DNA of 64,000 nucleotides from Cristatella mucedo (Eukaryota > Bryozoa > Phylactolaemata > Cristatellidae): the NCBI GenBank assembly GCA_009760855.2, contig WPIO01000003.1, positions 9,937,501 to 10,001,500 of the forward strand, read 5' to 3'. The translations under genes were made by a program, and so were the position numbers. Of the stretch, positions 24,146 through 33,965 are shown piece after piece; the first letter of the stretch is position 1, and the number at the start of each line of letters is the position of its first letter. A model generated the notes under the pieces. That model was not told the DNA's origin, did no database searches, and saw only the letters and a program-made list of their open reading frames with translations.

Positions 24146-26508
24146 ATTTGTGTGTATGTGTATACCTGTGCATCCATGTATGCATGCTCAAGCACATGCA
24201 TTTGAAACATATTTATTTGTAATTCAGCACGATAACATTAAGTGCTGATTTCATAGCAAATTCCAAGCAAAGTATTATATTTTTAACATAGGCATGCATA
24301 TAAAAACTTAATCATTAGTGATTATTTAGAATCTTAAAATCTTACATAATGGACAGCTACTAGAATATATGCATATTGTAAAAAACTGAATATGAAGAAA
24401 TGTTTAAGTTTAATATTTAAAAAACCCGGTATTGGCATCTGTGCTTGCTGTACGTATACTCGTAAACAATTTTAGTATGTAAGTCAACCATGGTGAAGTG
24501 CACTTAGTTTGAAATACCAAAATCTGAGTATATTTGTATGTTCAGGTGGGCTGAGCTCTGTCAATTTCAAGGGATAATTAATGAATTAACGACTCGAGGG
24601 TTTCTATTCAATTAATGCTATTTTTAAACTGGAGTTATAAATAATTTGCATATGATATGACAAATAGAGCTCAGTGTCTCTGCATTGCCTGAAACAGTGT
24701 GCTCAGGCAATCATTCGGCATCGACTCTGACTGCAACATGATGGACATCTCTAAATGCCAACAAAGTAAGTTGTGGCAGGTGACTATGACTTGATTAGAG
24801 GACAGGTGCAGACTGGGAATGAAATATAGAATAGTTGGTCAAAAAACCAGAATGAGCTGATAACGACGGGTCGGCCTTCAATTCTATGACGATGACCCCT
24901 CGGATCAGCCTGAGGCAGGCTCCACAGGGACAGCATTAATTGGTTGAGTGATTAAGCCATTAAGGAGTGCTCCTGACGGCTCATCGATGCACTTGACCGA
25001 TGTGAACTGGCGTCACTCCCAAGAGCCACGCAGTCAGACTAGTACATTGTCCTATTTGCTTCTTTACTCACTTAGGAGGCCCAAAGAGAGTCTAACGTGG
25101 CCTCAGCATGGGCTCATCGGGTCAGCAAGACCAAGCTTCCAGCAAGGCCACTTAGCACCAGGCTGTTTTGGTTACAATAACAACAACAATAATGCACTTG
25201 ATAAAGCACCCTTAGAGAACTCAATCTCTTTCTAGGTGCTTTACATTTGCTGCAAAGGGAAATGCAATTGAATGGGGAGTAATATCATGCTTGATAAACA
25301 AACAAAATGAATAACCTGGTTGATTTCCAGTGCTGCCACCAATGGCTACGGCCAGCAGGAATTCGACAACAGCTTCAAGGAGCAACTGGGTCGCAGTGAA
25401 AGCTCAGCGGCCAAGTTGCCAAGTAGATAGCATGAGCAGTTGACCTCATGAGCCAAGACAGCAAAAGAAGACCACTGGCCACAGAGATTGTGTGCCAACA
25501 GCACTACTCGGGTGGTCAGGCTGACTAAAGTCAGCCCTGCAAAAGACAGGCTAGCATCGATAGGTCACTAGTGCTCCGGCCTCGATCCTAACTATATTAC
25601 ATTTTAGCCTTGAATGACTCGGCATCTCTGCAGCCCAGCAGCATTAAGAAACAGTGATAAGGACGGGCAAACAGCCTTTCTTAGTCTTTCCCTACTGCTA
25701 CCATCGCTGTTGCTGCTGCTACTAGCTGCTGCTTCTGTTACTTATGCTGATGCAGCTGCCGGCTGCTGCTGCTGATATCGGCTGCAGTGATCTGGAGTCG
25801 CTGCCTCTTGCCCTAACATGGCTGCGCCACCCGTGTGTCTGTGAGGCTCTTACCGGGCTGAGCTGCTGGGTGACAAGAACCGGAGACAGTGCACCATCGA
25901 TGGCGAGGCTGCCGCTGCTGCTGCTGTTGCCATACAAGGGTGGCTCGATGGGCGCCGTGATGCTGAGGATCCCGTCGGTTGACAGGACGGCGCGCATCTG
26001 CTCGGGCTGCACGTTCTGCGGTAGGTCGACGGCGCGCCTGTACTCCTTGAGCAGCGTCGACGAGCCGTCGCGCATCTCGTGCTTTGCGCTCACCACCAGC
26101 TGGCCATCCCGCGTCGTCGACACGTTCACCTCGTCGGCCTTGAAGTCCTTCACGTCGAACTGCACATTGAACTCTGGCCGCCCGCTCGGGCTCTTCACCA
26201 CGGTGTCGCGCGAGCGCTCGACGACATCGAGCCGGTCGCTGCCGCTGCCACCGCCGTGCACGGGCGACGTGGGCGGCGAGAATGGTGAGAACTTGAAGAA
26301 GTCGCGCTTGATGTCGTCGAGCCGGCGCTCCCAGTTGAGCCGCCGCATGGCGAAGTCGGCATCCGTGTCGGCGCCGAACGCTTCCGTCGCCAGCCGGCTC
26401 ATATGCAGGTCGTCGAAGCTCTTGTCCTGACGCTTGACAGGAATGTAGAGCTCGGAGCGAAACAGCTTGCCCGTCGCATCCTCCTGGTTCGCCATTCTGC
26501 GTAGGTTC
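21059..26508 (-). CDS. Dual alpha-crystallin-domain small heat-shock protein (flatworm p36/p40 type), two recognised exons
   Basis: This is an ATP-independent chaperone that holds unfolding proteins. Exon 25854-26508 carries an ATG at 26495 and encodes 214 residues. Residues 18-27 match the flatworm I-P-V-x-R-x(3)-S-F motif. A first alpha-crystallin domain covers about 107-187, with FNVQFDVKDFKADEVNV near its start and DGILSITAP near its end. Exon 21059-21382 adds 107 residues and the stop. It holds a second domain at about 229-306 (VNYSISVVGYAPEEV to DGRTLFVEA) and an I-x-V type tail (IQVLPV). The donor (CCG|GTAAGA at 25853) and the acceptor (TTGCAG|CTGG at 21383) are both phase 0, giving 321 residues, the usual size for this family. 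The 4.47-kb intron contains SINE-2, LINE-tail and (TG)n repeats. An in-frame TGA at 26520-26522 lies upstream of this ATG, so any longer protein needs the spliced exon at 28534-28727. The family assignment is confident; the flatworm origin is inferred. Confidence 0.88.
21690..21825 (-). mobile_element. SINE-2 copy (tRNA-derived, LINE-like tail)
   Basis: The minus strand has A-box TGGCCCAGTGGTTAAGGTG and B-box GGGCTCGAGCCC. Its 3' end is AGAGATTAAGTTTTCT then TGCTATACAAATGAATT. In the sHSP intron. Confidence 0.8.
21980..22040 (+). mobile_element. Short LINE-B fragment
   Basis: AACTGCTGCACCAGTTTCGG and the following CCTC-TCG-ACCCTCAGGT match 33627-33666. It lies in the sHSP intron. Confidence 0.55.
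23468..23545 (-). mobile_element. Worn LINE-A-like tail
   Basis: AATAATAATAATA is followed by a diverged GAGAGAACTAAATCGCTTTG. Located in the sHSP intron. Confidence 0.45.
24069..24144. repeat. (TG)38 microsatellite in the sHSP intron
   Basis: About 76 bp of uninterrupted TG, giving spurious His/Thr and Val/Cys ORFs. Confidence 0.97.
25170..25305 (-). mobile_element. LINE-A tail with partial 3' UTR
   Basis: Reverse of the family 3' end, with hairpin arms reading AAAGCACC/GGTGCTTT on the minus strand. It is followed by the CATTTGCTGCAAAGGGAA and TATCATGCTTGATAAA parts of the UTR. In the sHSP intron. Confidence 0.75.
25854..26508 (-). CDS. sHSP exon with first alpha-crystallin domain
   Basis: The minus-strand acceptor CGTACCGCAG|GAACC lies 14 bases upstream of ATG 26495, and the donor is CCCG|GTAAGAG. 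The exon is 1 nt plus 218 codons and ends in phase 0. Five codons' worth of sequence before the ATG is open from the acceptor, so it can be 5' UTR or coding. The domain boundary falls just before the donor, so each crystallin domain has its own exon. This is consistent with an old intragenic duplication. Confidence 0.82.
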
Positions 26509-26520
26509 CTGCGGTACGAT

Positions 26521-26900
26521 CAGCAGCAGCAGCGGTGAGCAGCAGCAGCGGTGAGCAGCAGCAGCGGTGAGCAGCAGCAGCGGTGAGCAGCAGCAGCGGT
26601 GAGCAGCAGCAGCAGCGGTGAGCAGCAGCAGCGGTGAGCAGCAGCAGCGGTGAGCAGCAGCAGCGGTGAGCAGCAGCAGCGGTGAGCAGCAGCAGCGGTG
26701 AGCAGCAGCAGCGGTGAGCAGCAGCAGCGGTGAGCAGCAGCAGCGGTGAGCAGCAGCAGCTGTGAGCAGCAGCAGCGGCGGTGAGCAGCAGCGCGTGAGC
26801 AGCAGCAGCGGTGAGCAGCAGCAGCGGTGAGCAGCAGCAGCGGTGAGCAGCAGCAGCGGTGAGCAGCAGCAGCGGTGAGCAGCAGCAGCGGTGAGCAGCA
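26521..26900. repeat. 16-bp minisatellite next to the sHSP exon acceptor
   Basis: About 23 tandem copies of the plus-strand unit GGTGAGCAGCAGCAGC, nearly identical, with a few variants near 26760-26810. On the sHSP sense strand each unit reads CTGCTGCTGCTCACCG. The array ends about 12 bp before the acceptor at 26509. Because 16 is not a multiple of 3, it creates spurious His/Cys/Leu-rich open frames on the minus strand. It is intronic if the 28.5-kb exon is used, otherwise promoter or 5' UTR. Confidence 0.95.
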
Positions 26901-28533
26901 TTTTTTCTAGGTTCAGCGACTCGTAAGGTGGGCGACCTGACTGGGTGCTTCAGGCTTTCGGGCTCGATGCCAGCCACAGCTTAACAGACTGCCTCCTCCA
27001 GGGCTCTGAGAATGAACCCTGTCTCGGGAGCAGTAGGAACCAAACTAGTCCTGTCGAAGCATCCCTGTCTTTGCACGACAGAGACCTTGGGTGTGCTCTT
27101 GGAAATTGCCGGCCTCAGCAATCAGGGAAATACAGAAAAAGAAGTGTAGGCCTGGCCTACAGTAGCTTCACAACGACGACGACGACGTCGGCAGCGGCCG
27201 TGTCGCTGTGATCCTGGGCAGGAGCCAGGCTCGATCGTTGAACGAGTCCTGGCGCTGACTGCTGTGCACAGCACCAGCCGTATCGTACAAAATAGGATCT
27301 CCGATTTAACGGCCGCGCGGGTATGCAGTGGCAGAGGAGTCTTGACGGCAATTCAAAGACTGGCCATCACTCCAGATGGCTTTTCTATACGGTTTAAACT
27401 TATAATATATAACAACTGCAGTTCCCAATAACTTACAGACTGCTGATAGCCTCTAGCACGGTCATAAATCTGACTGATTTTAACATGTCTTTGCATCCTC
27501 CTTAAATTAAGGCAGCCCTGGGCCAAGATAATAAAGGAAATCTAACATTAATGCCTACAACTGCTTACTCGTAATGAAGGCGCCATCACTAGCTTGATCT
27601 TGAATAAGCAAATCAGCTTGGCGTACGTCAGAGCTATTAGAGCTATCAGTCTGTCACCTCACCAGTTTGCTTGCTAGCAATCTCGAAGCAAACTACAACA
27701 GTCAAATGATACACAACGACAATAACCAGCACAGGAAGAGAGATCACTTCGTTCATCCCATCTTCGGTCACGGCTGCGGTACCAGACAACCACCCTCTCA
27801 TTATCGCAGCCAACTGTATGCTCTCGTGTGAAATCATAAGCTCGGGCTTCCCAAGAGAGCTTCGGCCATGGCCTGCAACAATGCAACATCGGTCACCTTA
27901 TGCCCTTCAAATCCTCGAGATTTATCATAATAGGTTACACATGCTTTCATTGCAGCACATTATTTTCCAGCTTTGTAGCTGTCACAGTATTACTCTCAGC
28001 AGACAGCTGTTTAGCTGTGGAGTTTGCTTTGGTATTAAATCAGGAAAGTCCCAACATTTAACTGCACGCGCAGCCAAGCTCTCATTAAAAGTATGAATAA
28101 ACACGACCACATGCTGCTCAGCTACTAGCACTGACTCTCGAACTATTTGAGAGCTGGCAATAAACTGCTGCAGCATGCAGCAAACATCTGAAGCCAGTAC
28201 TGTATGCTCGATGCAGCCGACATTGTTCTCTCCGCCTGCAGCACCTGCTGAGCTACTTGCCTGGCCCAGACGGGGACCGAAGAGTATTGACGGGGACGAG
28301 TATTGCAGAAGCGACGACAAGCCCGCACGACTTCCCTCGCAGCTCGAGTGACTGAGACAGCAGATAGTGCTGTTCCTTTATAGCCCACCACTGCCTCCAC
28401 CCACACATAAACCGGCAGCTGCCTGAGCATATTGCTCAAGCCAGTCTGCTCACGAAACAATTTTCGAAGCGCTGGCAGGAGGCTGGAAATTGATGTCTGA
28501 TGCCATTCCAGAAAGCTCTCGAGCTTTACTTAC
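26901..28533. other. sHSP 5' region or first intron; no repeat recognised
   Basis: Several medium frames on the minus strand (for example 28143-28460, 105 codons) have no recognised motif and lack splice support. ACGACGACGACGACGTCG lies at 27175-27192. Confidence 0.35.
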
Positions 28534-28727
28534 CGGCGGTCAGGCGTCCACACGAGGCTCTTGCCGTGCTGAGTCACAAGCCGAAGTGCAAGAGCGAAGC
28601 AAGGGAGCAGCCCCACTAGAGCTGGCCTAGTTGAGAGTGGAGCAACCCTTGGCCTGCCTAGGACCTGCCTCCCTGCCTGCCACTGCCTGACGGCCTCCAG
28701 TGTGCAGCCGAGCTTTTTCATTACCAT
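28534..28727 (-). CDS. Candidate first coding exon of the sHSP gene (basic N-terminal extension)
   Basis: Minus-strand ATG 28727 opens 64 codons plus 2 nt, up to a near-perfect donor (CCG|GTAAGTAAAG at 28533). Joining to the acceptor at 26509 completes a codon and enters the sHSP frame without a stop, adding 69 residues. The extension is rich in Arg, Leu, Ala and Gln, with only one Glu and one Asp, and has a hydrophobic middle (LVGLLPCFALALRL). It resembles a mitochondrial presequence or a signal-anchor. A TATA box lies 54-59 bp upstream of the ATG. Against it: frame match has a one-in-three chance, other flatworm p40-type proteins start near MANQ, and no transcript is available. Confidence 0.42.
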
Positions 28728-28780
28728 ATTTGTGCTACTGCCTACAGGTTCCGGCTAACCTTGGAATGCAAGAAGCCCCC

Positions 28781-28786
28781 TATATA
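28781..28786 (-). promoter_or_regulatory. TATA box upstream of candidate sHSP first exon
   Basis: The minus strand reads CCTTATATAGGGGG. The TATATA core lies 54-59 bp before ATG 28727, a normal spacing for a short 5' UTR. No clear heat-shock element array (alternating GAA/TTC in 5-bp steps) was seen in the 120 bp upstream. Confidence 0.4.
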
Positions 28787-28994
28787 AGGTAGTGTGCTAA
28801 TTACAGGGAGGAGCAGCCACCACAATCGAGGGTCTGCCCTGGAGATTAGCTCTGCTGCTCGGTGATTCGAGCTGCTCTATGCTAATCAGCAAATAGCCAA
28901 AGTGAAGATATGCTGCCGATTATCCACATATCTGCTTTTGTGCACCTCTCTCTCACTTTCTGTCTCTCTCCGTGTATACATGCATGTGTTCGTG

Positions 28995-29170
28995 TGTGCG
29001 TGTGTGTGTGTGTGTGTGTGTGCAAGTATGTGTGTCTGTATGTGTCTGTTTCTGAGTGAGTTTTTGTGTGTGCGTGTGTGTGCATGTGTGTGTGTGTGTG
29101 TCTGTGTGAGTTTGTGTGTGCGCATGAGTTTGTATGTGAGTTTGTGTGTGAGCTTGTGTATGTGAGTGTG

Positions 29171-29202
<32 letters not shown>

Positions 29203-29384
29203 AGTTTGTGTGTGTGTGTGTGTGTGTGTGAGTTTGTGTGCGTGTGTGAGAGTTTGTGTGTGTGTGTGTGTGTGAGTTTGTGTGTGTGTGTGTGAGTTTG
29301 TGTGCGTGTGTGAGAGTTTGTGTGTGTGTGTGTGTGTGTGTGAGTTTGTGTGTGTGTGTGAGTTTGTGTGCGTGTGTGAGAGTT

Positions 29385-29428
<44 letters not shown>
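28995..29428. repeat. (TG)n minisatellite with higher-order units
   Basis: TG-rich DNA broken by GAGTTTG. The block GAGTTTGTGTGCGTGTGTGA starts at 29230, 29292 and 29360, giving a 62-68 bp higher-order period. Confidence 0.93.
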
Positions 29429-29429
<1 letters not shown>

Positions 29430-30004
29430 ACGTATGAGACATTTTTCTTCTTCAGTGTCTCTCTCTTCAGTATCTTCCTTGCACTCTCTCCCTCTATCCT
29501 TCCCCATCTCTCCTTCTCTAACTCCCTCTTTCTCCTCTCTTTAAAAAGACGTTGGTAAATGTGCTACTAACGTAGCATAAAACTCTGAACTAACTGGAGA
29601 AAGGATTTGAAATCTTAGAAGTTCCAGCTTTTGTTTCTATCTTTTACTCTGTCTAGAATTATTTAACCGTGTATTTAGAGTGAATTCTTTTCGATTGTAT
29701 GCTCTGAGCATAAAACTAGTAGCTACGGTACAGCCGAAGGCTTAGGTATGGAGGGGCTGAATCTTGCTTGGCCATTTACAACATTAAGTCCTAATCGGTG
29801 AGGTCAAGGTAAGAGAGGATACCATGCTTTTTTCATTGGAGAACTAATCGGACGCACCGCCGTTCTCTTCCTATAGATTGTCTGACTACGATAATATTTC
29901 TATTGACACTTGATGCTATACGCGAACCTTATAATAAGGTACACAATAATTCTTTTAGCACGAAGGTATAACCAACTCGTTCAAGTGTAAGTAACAGAAC
30001 TAGC

Positions 30005-30130
30005 GTCCTAGCGGTTGAGTAGAGAATTGTGTCACGGATTCTGGACTCTGAGCTCTTGGTTTTGAATCAAGCCAGTCGCAGGACTATTCACCGTTTGTCT
30101 GAGGGTGCTTTATCAAATGTATTATTATTC
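30005..30130 (+). mobile_element. tRNA-like head fused to a LINE-A-like tail
   Basis: CCTAGCGGTTGAGTAGAG resembles an A-box region, and GGTTTTGAATCAAGCC a worn B-box. It ends in CTGAGGGTGCTTTATCAAAT and (ATT)n. Possibly a further SINE family using the same tail. Confidence 0.45.
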
Positions 30131-30142
30131 ATTCTCATATGA

Positions 30143-30275
30143 TTCATCTGCATTTGTATAGCCCTGAGAGAACTTGATCTCTATTCAGGCGCTTCACATA
30201 TGCCACTGAGCTCGAGCCCACGACTCGGCAATCACATACATTCACATTGACCTTGGTCGGGGCGAGCATCTTGAC
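30143..30275 (-). mobile_element. SINE-2 copy
   Basis: Minus strand: GGGCTCGAGCTCAGTGG, AAGCGCCTGAATAGAGATCA and AGTTCTCTCAGGGCTATACA. An insertion of ATGTGATTG-like sequence lies near the B-box. Confidence 0.75.
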
Positions 30276-30724
30276 GTATCATCGTAGCCCGGTGGCTCGT
30301 ACAGCCTGGTTTGACTCAAAAAGAAACGTCATTCTGAATTTTGCTCCAAAAATCCTCGATCCACAGGTTCGGTACCTGGAGCTGAGCAGTAAAATTTCTA
30401 TAGGAGCTGGGTGTTGTATATACATCATGAAGAAATACATATCAAGCAAACACGAAACAAAAAGTCTATCGATGCCACTAAAAGCTAATGCATCGAGAGG
30501 TACTTAATGCGTTTGACCATACGGCATAAGCTAGTAAACGGAAATAAAAACCTGAAAGTGAAGCTAGTAGGGGATGTTAAAAACTTACCACTCGAAGAAT
30601 TGCTAATATGATTTTACCGTTGCGGCCTTGAATCAAAAACCATCAGGCGATATAATTAAAATCTTCAGCAATCACAGGCTTGCCATCCTCACTTTAGGCT
30701 GGCAAGCAACGACTGGAATGCTGG

Positions 30725-30900
30725 GAGTGCCGTAATGGTTCACTAGGTAAGGTGGTTGTTTTTCACGACCTGCGCCCTGAGGTCGTGGGTTCGAATCTTG
30801 TGGTGGGCGATCCTGTATCGCCACTGCAAGCGTGGCGATAGCTGTCAAGGCTCTTCTGCCGCTATACAAAAAGAGGCTGTTAAATCAGCTAGTATTTTTT
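30725..30900 (+). mobile_element. SINE-1 copy
   Basis: GTGCCGTAATGGTTCACTAG, B-box GGGTTCGAATC, and the 3' end AGGCTGTTAAATCAGCTAGT followed by a T run. Confidence 0.88.
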
Positions 30901-30904
30901 AAGA

Positions 30905-31480
30905 ATATGCTGAGCGTCACGTTCGTTTAATGGTACCGAAGAGTCGAAAAGTCGTCGAAGGCATTGAGCCTCTCTTCGGTGTAATAGAAGTGTCAGGAGG
31001 GCTTAGAATGGAAGGATCTCTTCGCCCAATCTCAGGGCAGGCGATAAAGAGGCTGCGCCAGGTTGCTCGAGGCTGTCTGGCGAATTTTGGAGCGGTGCGG
31101 TACCATCGGTGGACGAGCGGATTTAGTGCGACTGCTCGCGGGGCTGAAGGGGCCTGCCGGTGAGGCAAGTCGTTCGCTTTTTTATACATTTTTTTATACA
31201 TCAGCGATAGAGATTAGACGGCAAGCGGTGGGTCGATCTCCTGCGCTCGACGGCTCTGCCTGCGTTTGCTGCCAGCCGGGACACAAATAAGAGGCCTCGT
31301 CAAGGTCAGGACCACCCGCACTGCTCGGCCCAATCAAACTGCAAACAGGTCGATCGTGGTAGAGTGCTCGGGGGGGGGACACTGCAGTAAACCATTTACT
31401 GGCCAATGCTGAGAGGTCTGATTCCCCAGATATTAACGGCTCAGCCAAAAAAGTTTTCAGCCTTCTTTACTTAAAAAATT
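30905..31480. other. Unexplained segment before LINE-B
   Basis: Open for 77-95 codons on both strands (30917-31201), GC-richer than its flanks, with a repeated TTTTTTATACAT-like motif at 31180-31202 and poly-G at 31371-31378. It could be the 5' part of an element. Confidence 0.3.
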
Positions 31481-33965
31481 GTGCACATTCGTGCCTCCAT
31501 AAAGCCCCCTCCGACTAAAGTAGCTTCGGAACCACAACTTGCGACCTTCCTTAAAAGGTTTTCCGAGGTTTCTGCATGCGATGTGGCTACCTTAATCAGG
31601 TCTAGCAAAAAGAGCTCGTCTCCTGAAGACCCTGTGCCATCATCTTTGTGGTCTTCACTGGCAGACCAACTTAGCTCTGCCTTAACCGAGATTTGTAATG
31701 CTTCCTTGGGAAAAGGGGTCGTCCCCAAGTCCTTCAAATTGGCAATCGTTAGGCCCATACTTAAAAAGCCTGGATTAGATACAGAGGTCCTTGCGAACTA
31801 TCGCCCAGTTTCCCTTCTTCTTTTACTTTCAAAGATTCTTGAAAAAATTGTTGCTTAGCAGCTGGTTGAACATATTGAAAAGACTGAAATGTCAGAAACT
31901 TTTCAATCAGGGTTCAAAAGGTAGTACTCCACTGTAACTGCTCTGCTCTCCTGCGGGTTAACTATGACAATCTACGTGGCAACGATGCCCTAGCTCTTCT
32001 AGATCTGTCAGCTGCCTTCGACACCATTGATCACGATGTTCTACTTTAACGATTGAGAACAACGATCGGTCTGGCACACGAAGAACAGGCGTGGTGGTTT
32101 AAATTGTACTTGTCTGATCGTGTTCAATCCGTGTCGTGTGCGGGTCAGGTCTAATACACGAGACTGGTCACCTGTGGAGTCCCTCAAGGGTCTGTACTCG
32201 GTCTCGCTGTTCTCTATTTATACTCAACCCCTGGGAAAAGTGATTAAGGACCATGGAATAGGATATCACTTTTATGCTGACGATACTCGGCTGTATTTGT
32301 CATTCAAAACGTCGGAATCTGCTGCAGCAACTGAGAAACTGAATGCTTGCCTTGCCGACATTCGATCCTGGATGTCGGAAAACTTCTTGAAACTAAATGA
32401 CGATAATACCGAACTGCTGCTCATAGGACACGTTAAGCGTTTAGCTGGATTAAAAGCTTCGCTCTTCTGTAGCCGAGTTCCAGGGGTCAAAGGCTAGTTC
32501 CCGCCAAACCCGCTATACTCCGGCCACGCTGCCGCTGAGCTAGGGTAATACGAGCGGTCGTCAGGTTAAACCTCTTTATAATAACGCATGCGCCAACAAC
32601 AACCGGGGAACTAAACAAGTCTACATGGAGGGTCCTAAACAAAGCACACTATAAGGGCAAGACGACGCAGCAAGCGCGAACCAACGTGTTAGTTGGTCAG
32701 TCGGCTTCCACCGTCACATCGTCGCCGGTCTCCGTCCAACCAGTACAAGCATACGCCGTACAAGACCTGGCTAGCTGAGTATTCTGGGATAAACGGAGCA
32801 GACGTCCACAACAGTCGAGAGCTTCCGCCGAAAGACGCCAACACGCGGGGGGGGGAGGGGGGTCACACTCTACACTCTACACGGGGAACGCGGAATATAC
32901 AAGTCTCAACAACGAGCGTGCTATCCAGCTCCGCTCGGGCCTTGGGTACTCGTCACCTTGCGTGCGTGGCCGCATCGCCGGAGCACGCCTGCAACCATCC
33001 GGGTGCATAACTCGGCGAGACCGGGAGCCTCCAACTACACGACTTACTCGGCCAACTTCTCCTACCCAAGAACCCCGGTGACCTCACGTCACCGCACATC
33101 TGGCCATGCCGTAAGTCCGACCCCGACCTAGCCTGTGACCCTTACCCTCATTATAGCCGCCCGGTCCCACACCACCGAACCTAGCCTGAGTACACTTCTA
33201 ATAGGTGATGCTGTTGAGCGACCATCACCACGTGCTCGAAATGTTGATGTCGTTTTCGACAGCGGCCTCAATTTTAAAAGCTTCATTCAGAAGACTTCTT
33301 CTGCAGCTAGCCATCACGTCCGATCCCTATCCAACATTAGGAGCTCTCTTCCACGGTGGCTTGCAAAACATTTAACTAGCTCCTTAGTTCTGTCTCGGCT
33401 TGATTATTGTAATTCCCTTTTGGCTGGGCTGCCAAAGAACGCAACTAGGCCACTGCAGCTGACTCTGAATATGGCTCCAAGGCTAGTCTTCAAGTCCCAG
33501 AGGTTTGACCACCTGTCTTCTTTGCTAAAAGAGCTAGGGTGGATGCCGGTTGAGCAAGGGATACAGATCAAAGTTCTTAAGCTGACCCACAAGGCCCACC
33601 ACGGCTTGGCTCCTTCGTACCTAGCTTAACTGCTGCACCAGTTTCAGCCTCTTCGCACCCTCAGGTCCTGTGTGGACAATAAATTAGGTGTTCCATTCCT
33701 CCGCTTATAGACCGTTGGCGACAGAATATACTCTCCTGCTGCCGACTATGGCTCATCCTTTTCAGCGGTCCTTCATGCTACTCACTACCTCAACTGCTCT
33801 CCTGACTCTGCTATGCTTCCCACTTTCTCTTTGTTGCGTGAGACGAAGTCTGTTGGCTATCGAATGCGTACTGAAAGCCGCTTAGGCTGTGAGTGCGCTA
33901 TGCAAAACTCTCCTGCGTAACACCCACATGGTCTTTATGACTTTGTGGAGTTACAGACGGAAATA
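31481..33965 (+). mobile_element. LINE-B: non-LTR retrotransposon copy (L2/CR1/Jockey-like RT), degenerate and interrupted
   Basis: The reverse transcriptase is recognisable by NYRPVSLL at about 31796, a decayed GVPQGSVLG region at 32180-32220, and HFYADDT at 32266-32290. The C-terminal domain follows ([19 protein letters not shown], then WMPVEQGIQIKVLKL and HGLAPSYLA), with a 3' UTR ending near 33965. Stops and frameshifts occur (for example just after KILEKIVA and near 31920), so it is inactive. A foreign 707-bp segment at 32475-33181 splits it. The 5' part (endonuclease) is missing. Confidence 0.85.
32475..33181. mobile_element. 707-bp unknown insertion in LINE-B with 5-bp target-site duplication
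   Basis: LINE-B stops at 32474 and resumes at 33182. The five bases TAGCC occur on both sides (32470-32474 and 33182-33186). Deleting the insert plus one TAGCC restores the LINE reading frame exactly across the junction. The insert is GC-richer than its surroundings, has no long ORF, and has a TATA-like CTATAAGG at about 32650. The ends (GAGTTCCAGG ... CCGAACC) are not TG...CA. A solo LTR or a non-autonomous DNA transposon are both possible. Confidence 0.7.

Noticed and set aside
25813-26977. 362- and 192-codon His/Cys/Leu/Ala frames on the minus strand
   Set aside because: They run through the 16-bp minisatellite and then read the sHSP exon out of frame.
28882-29558. Frames of 87-186 codons with His/Thr or Val/Cys repeats
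   Set aside because: Translations of the (TG)n array.
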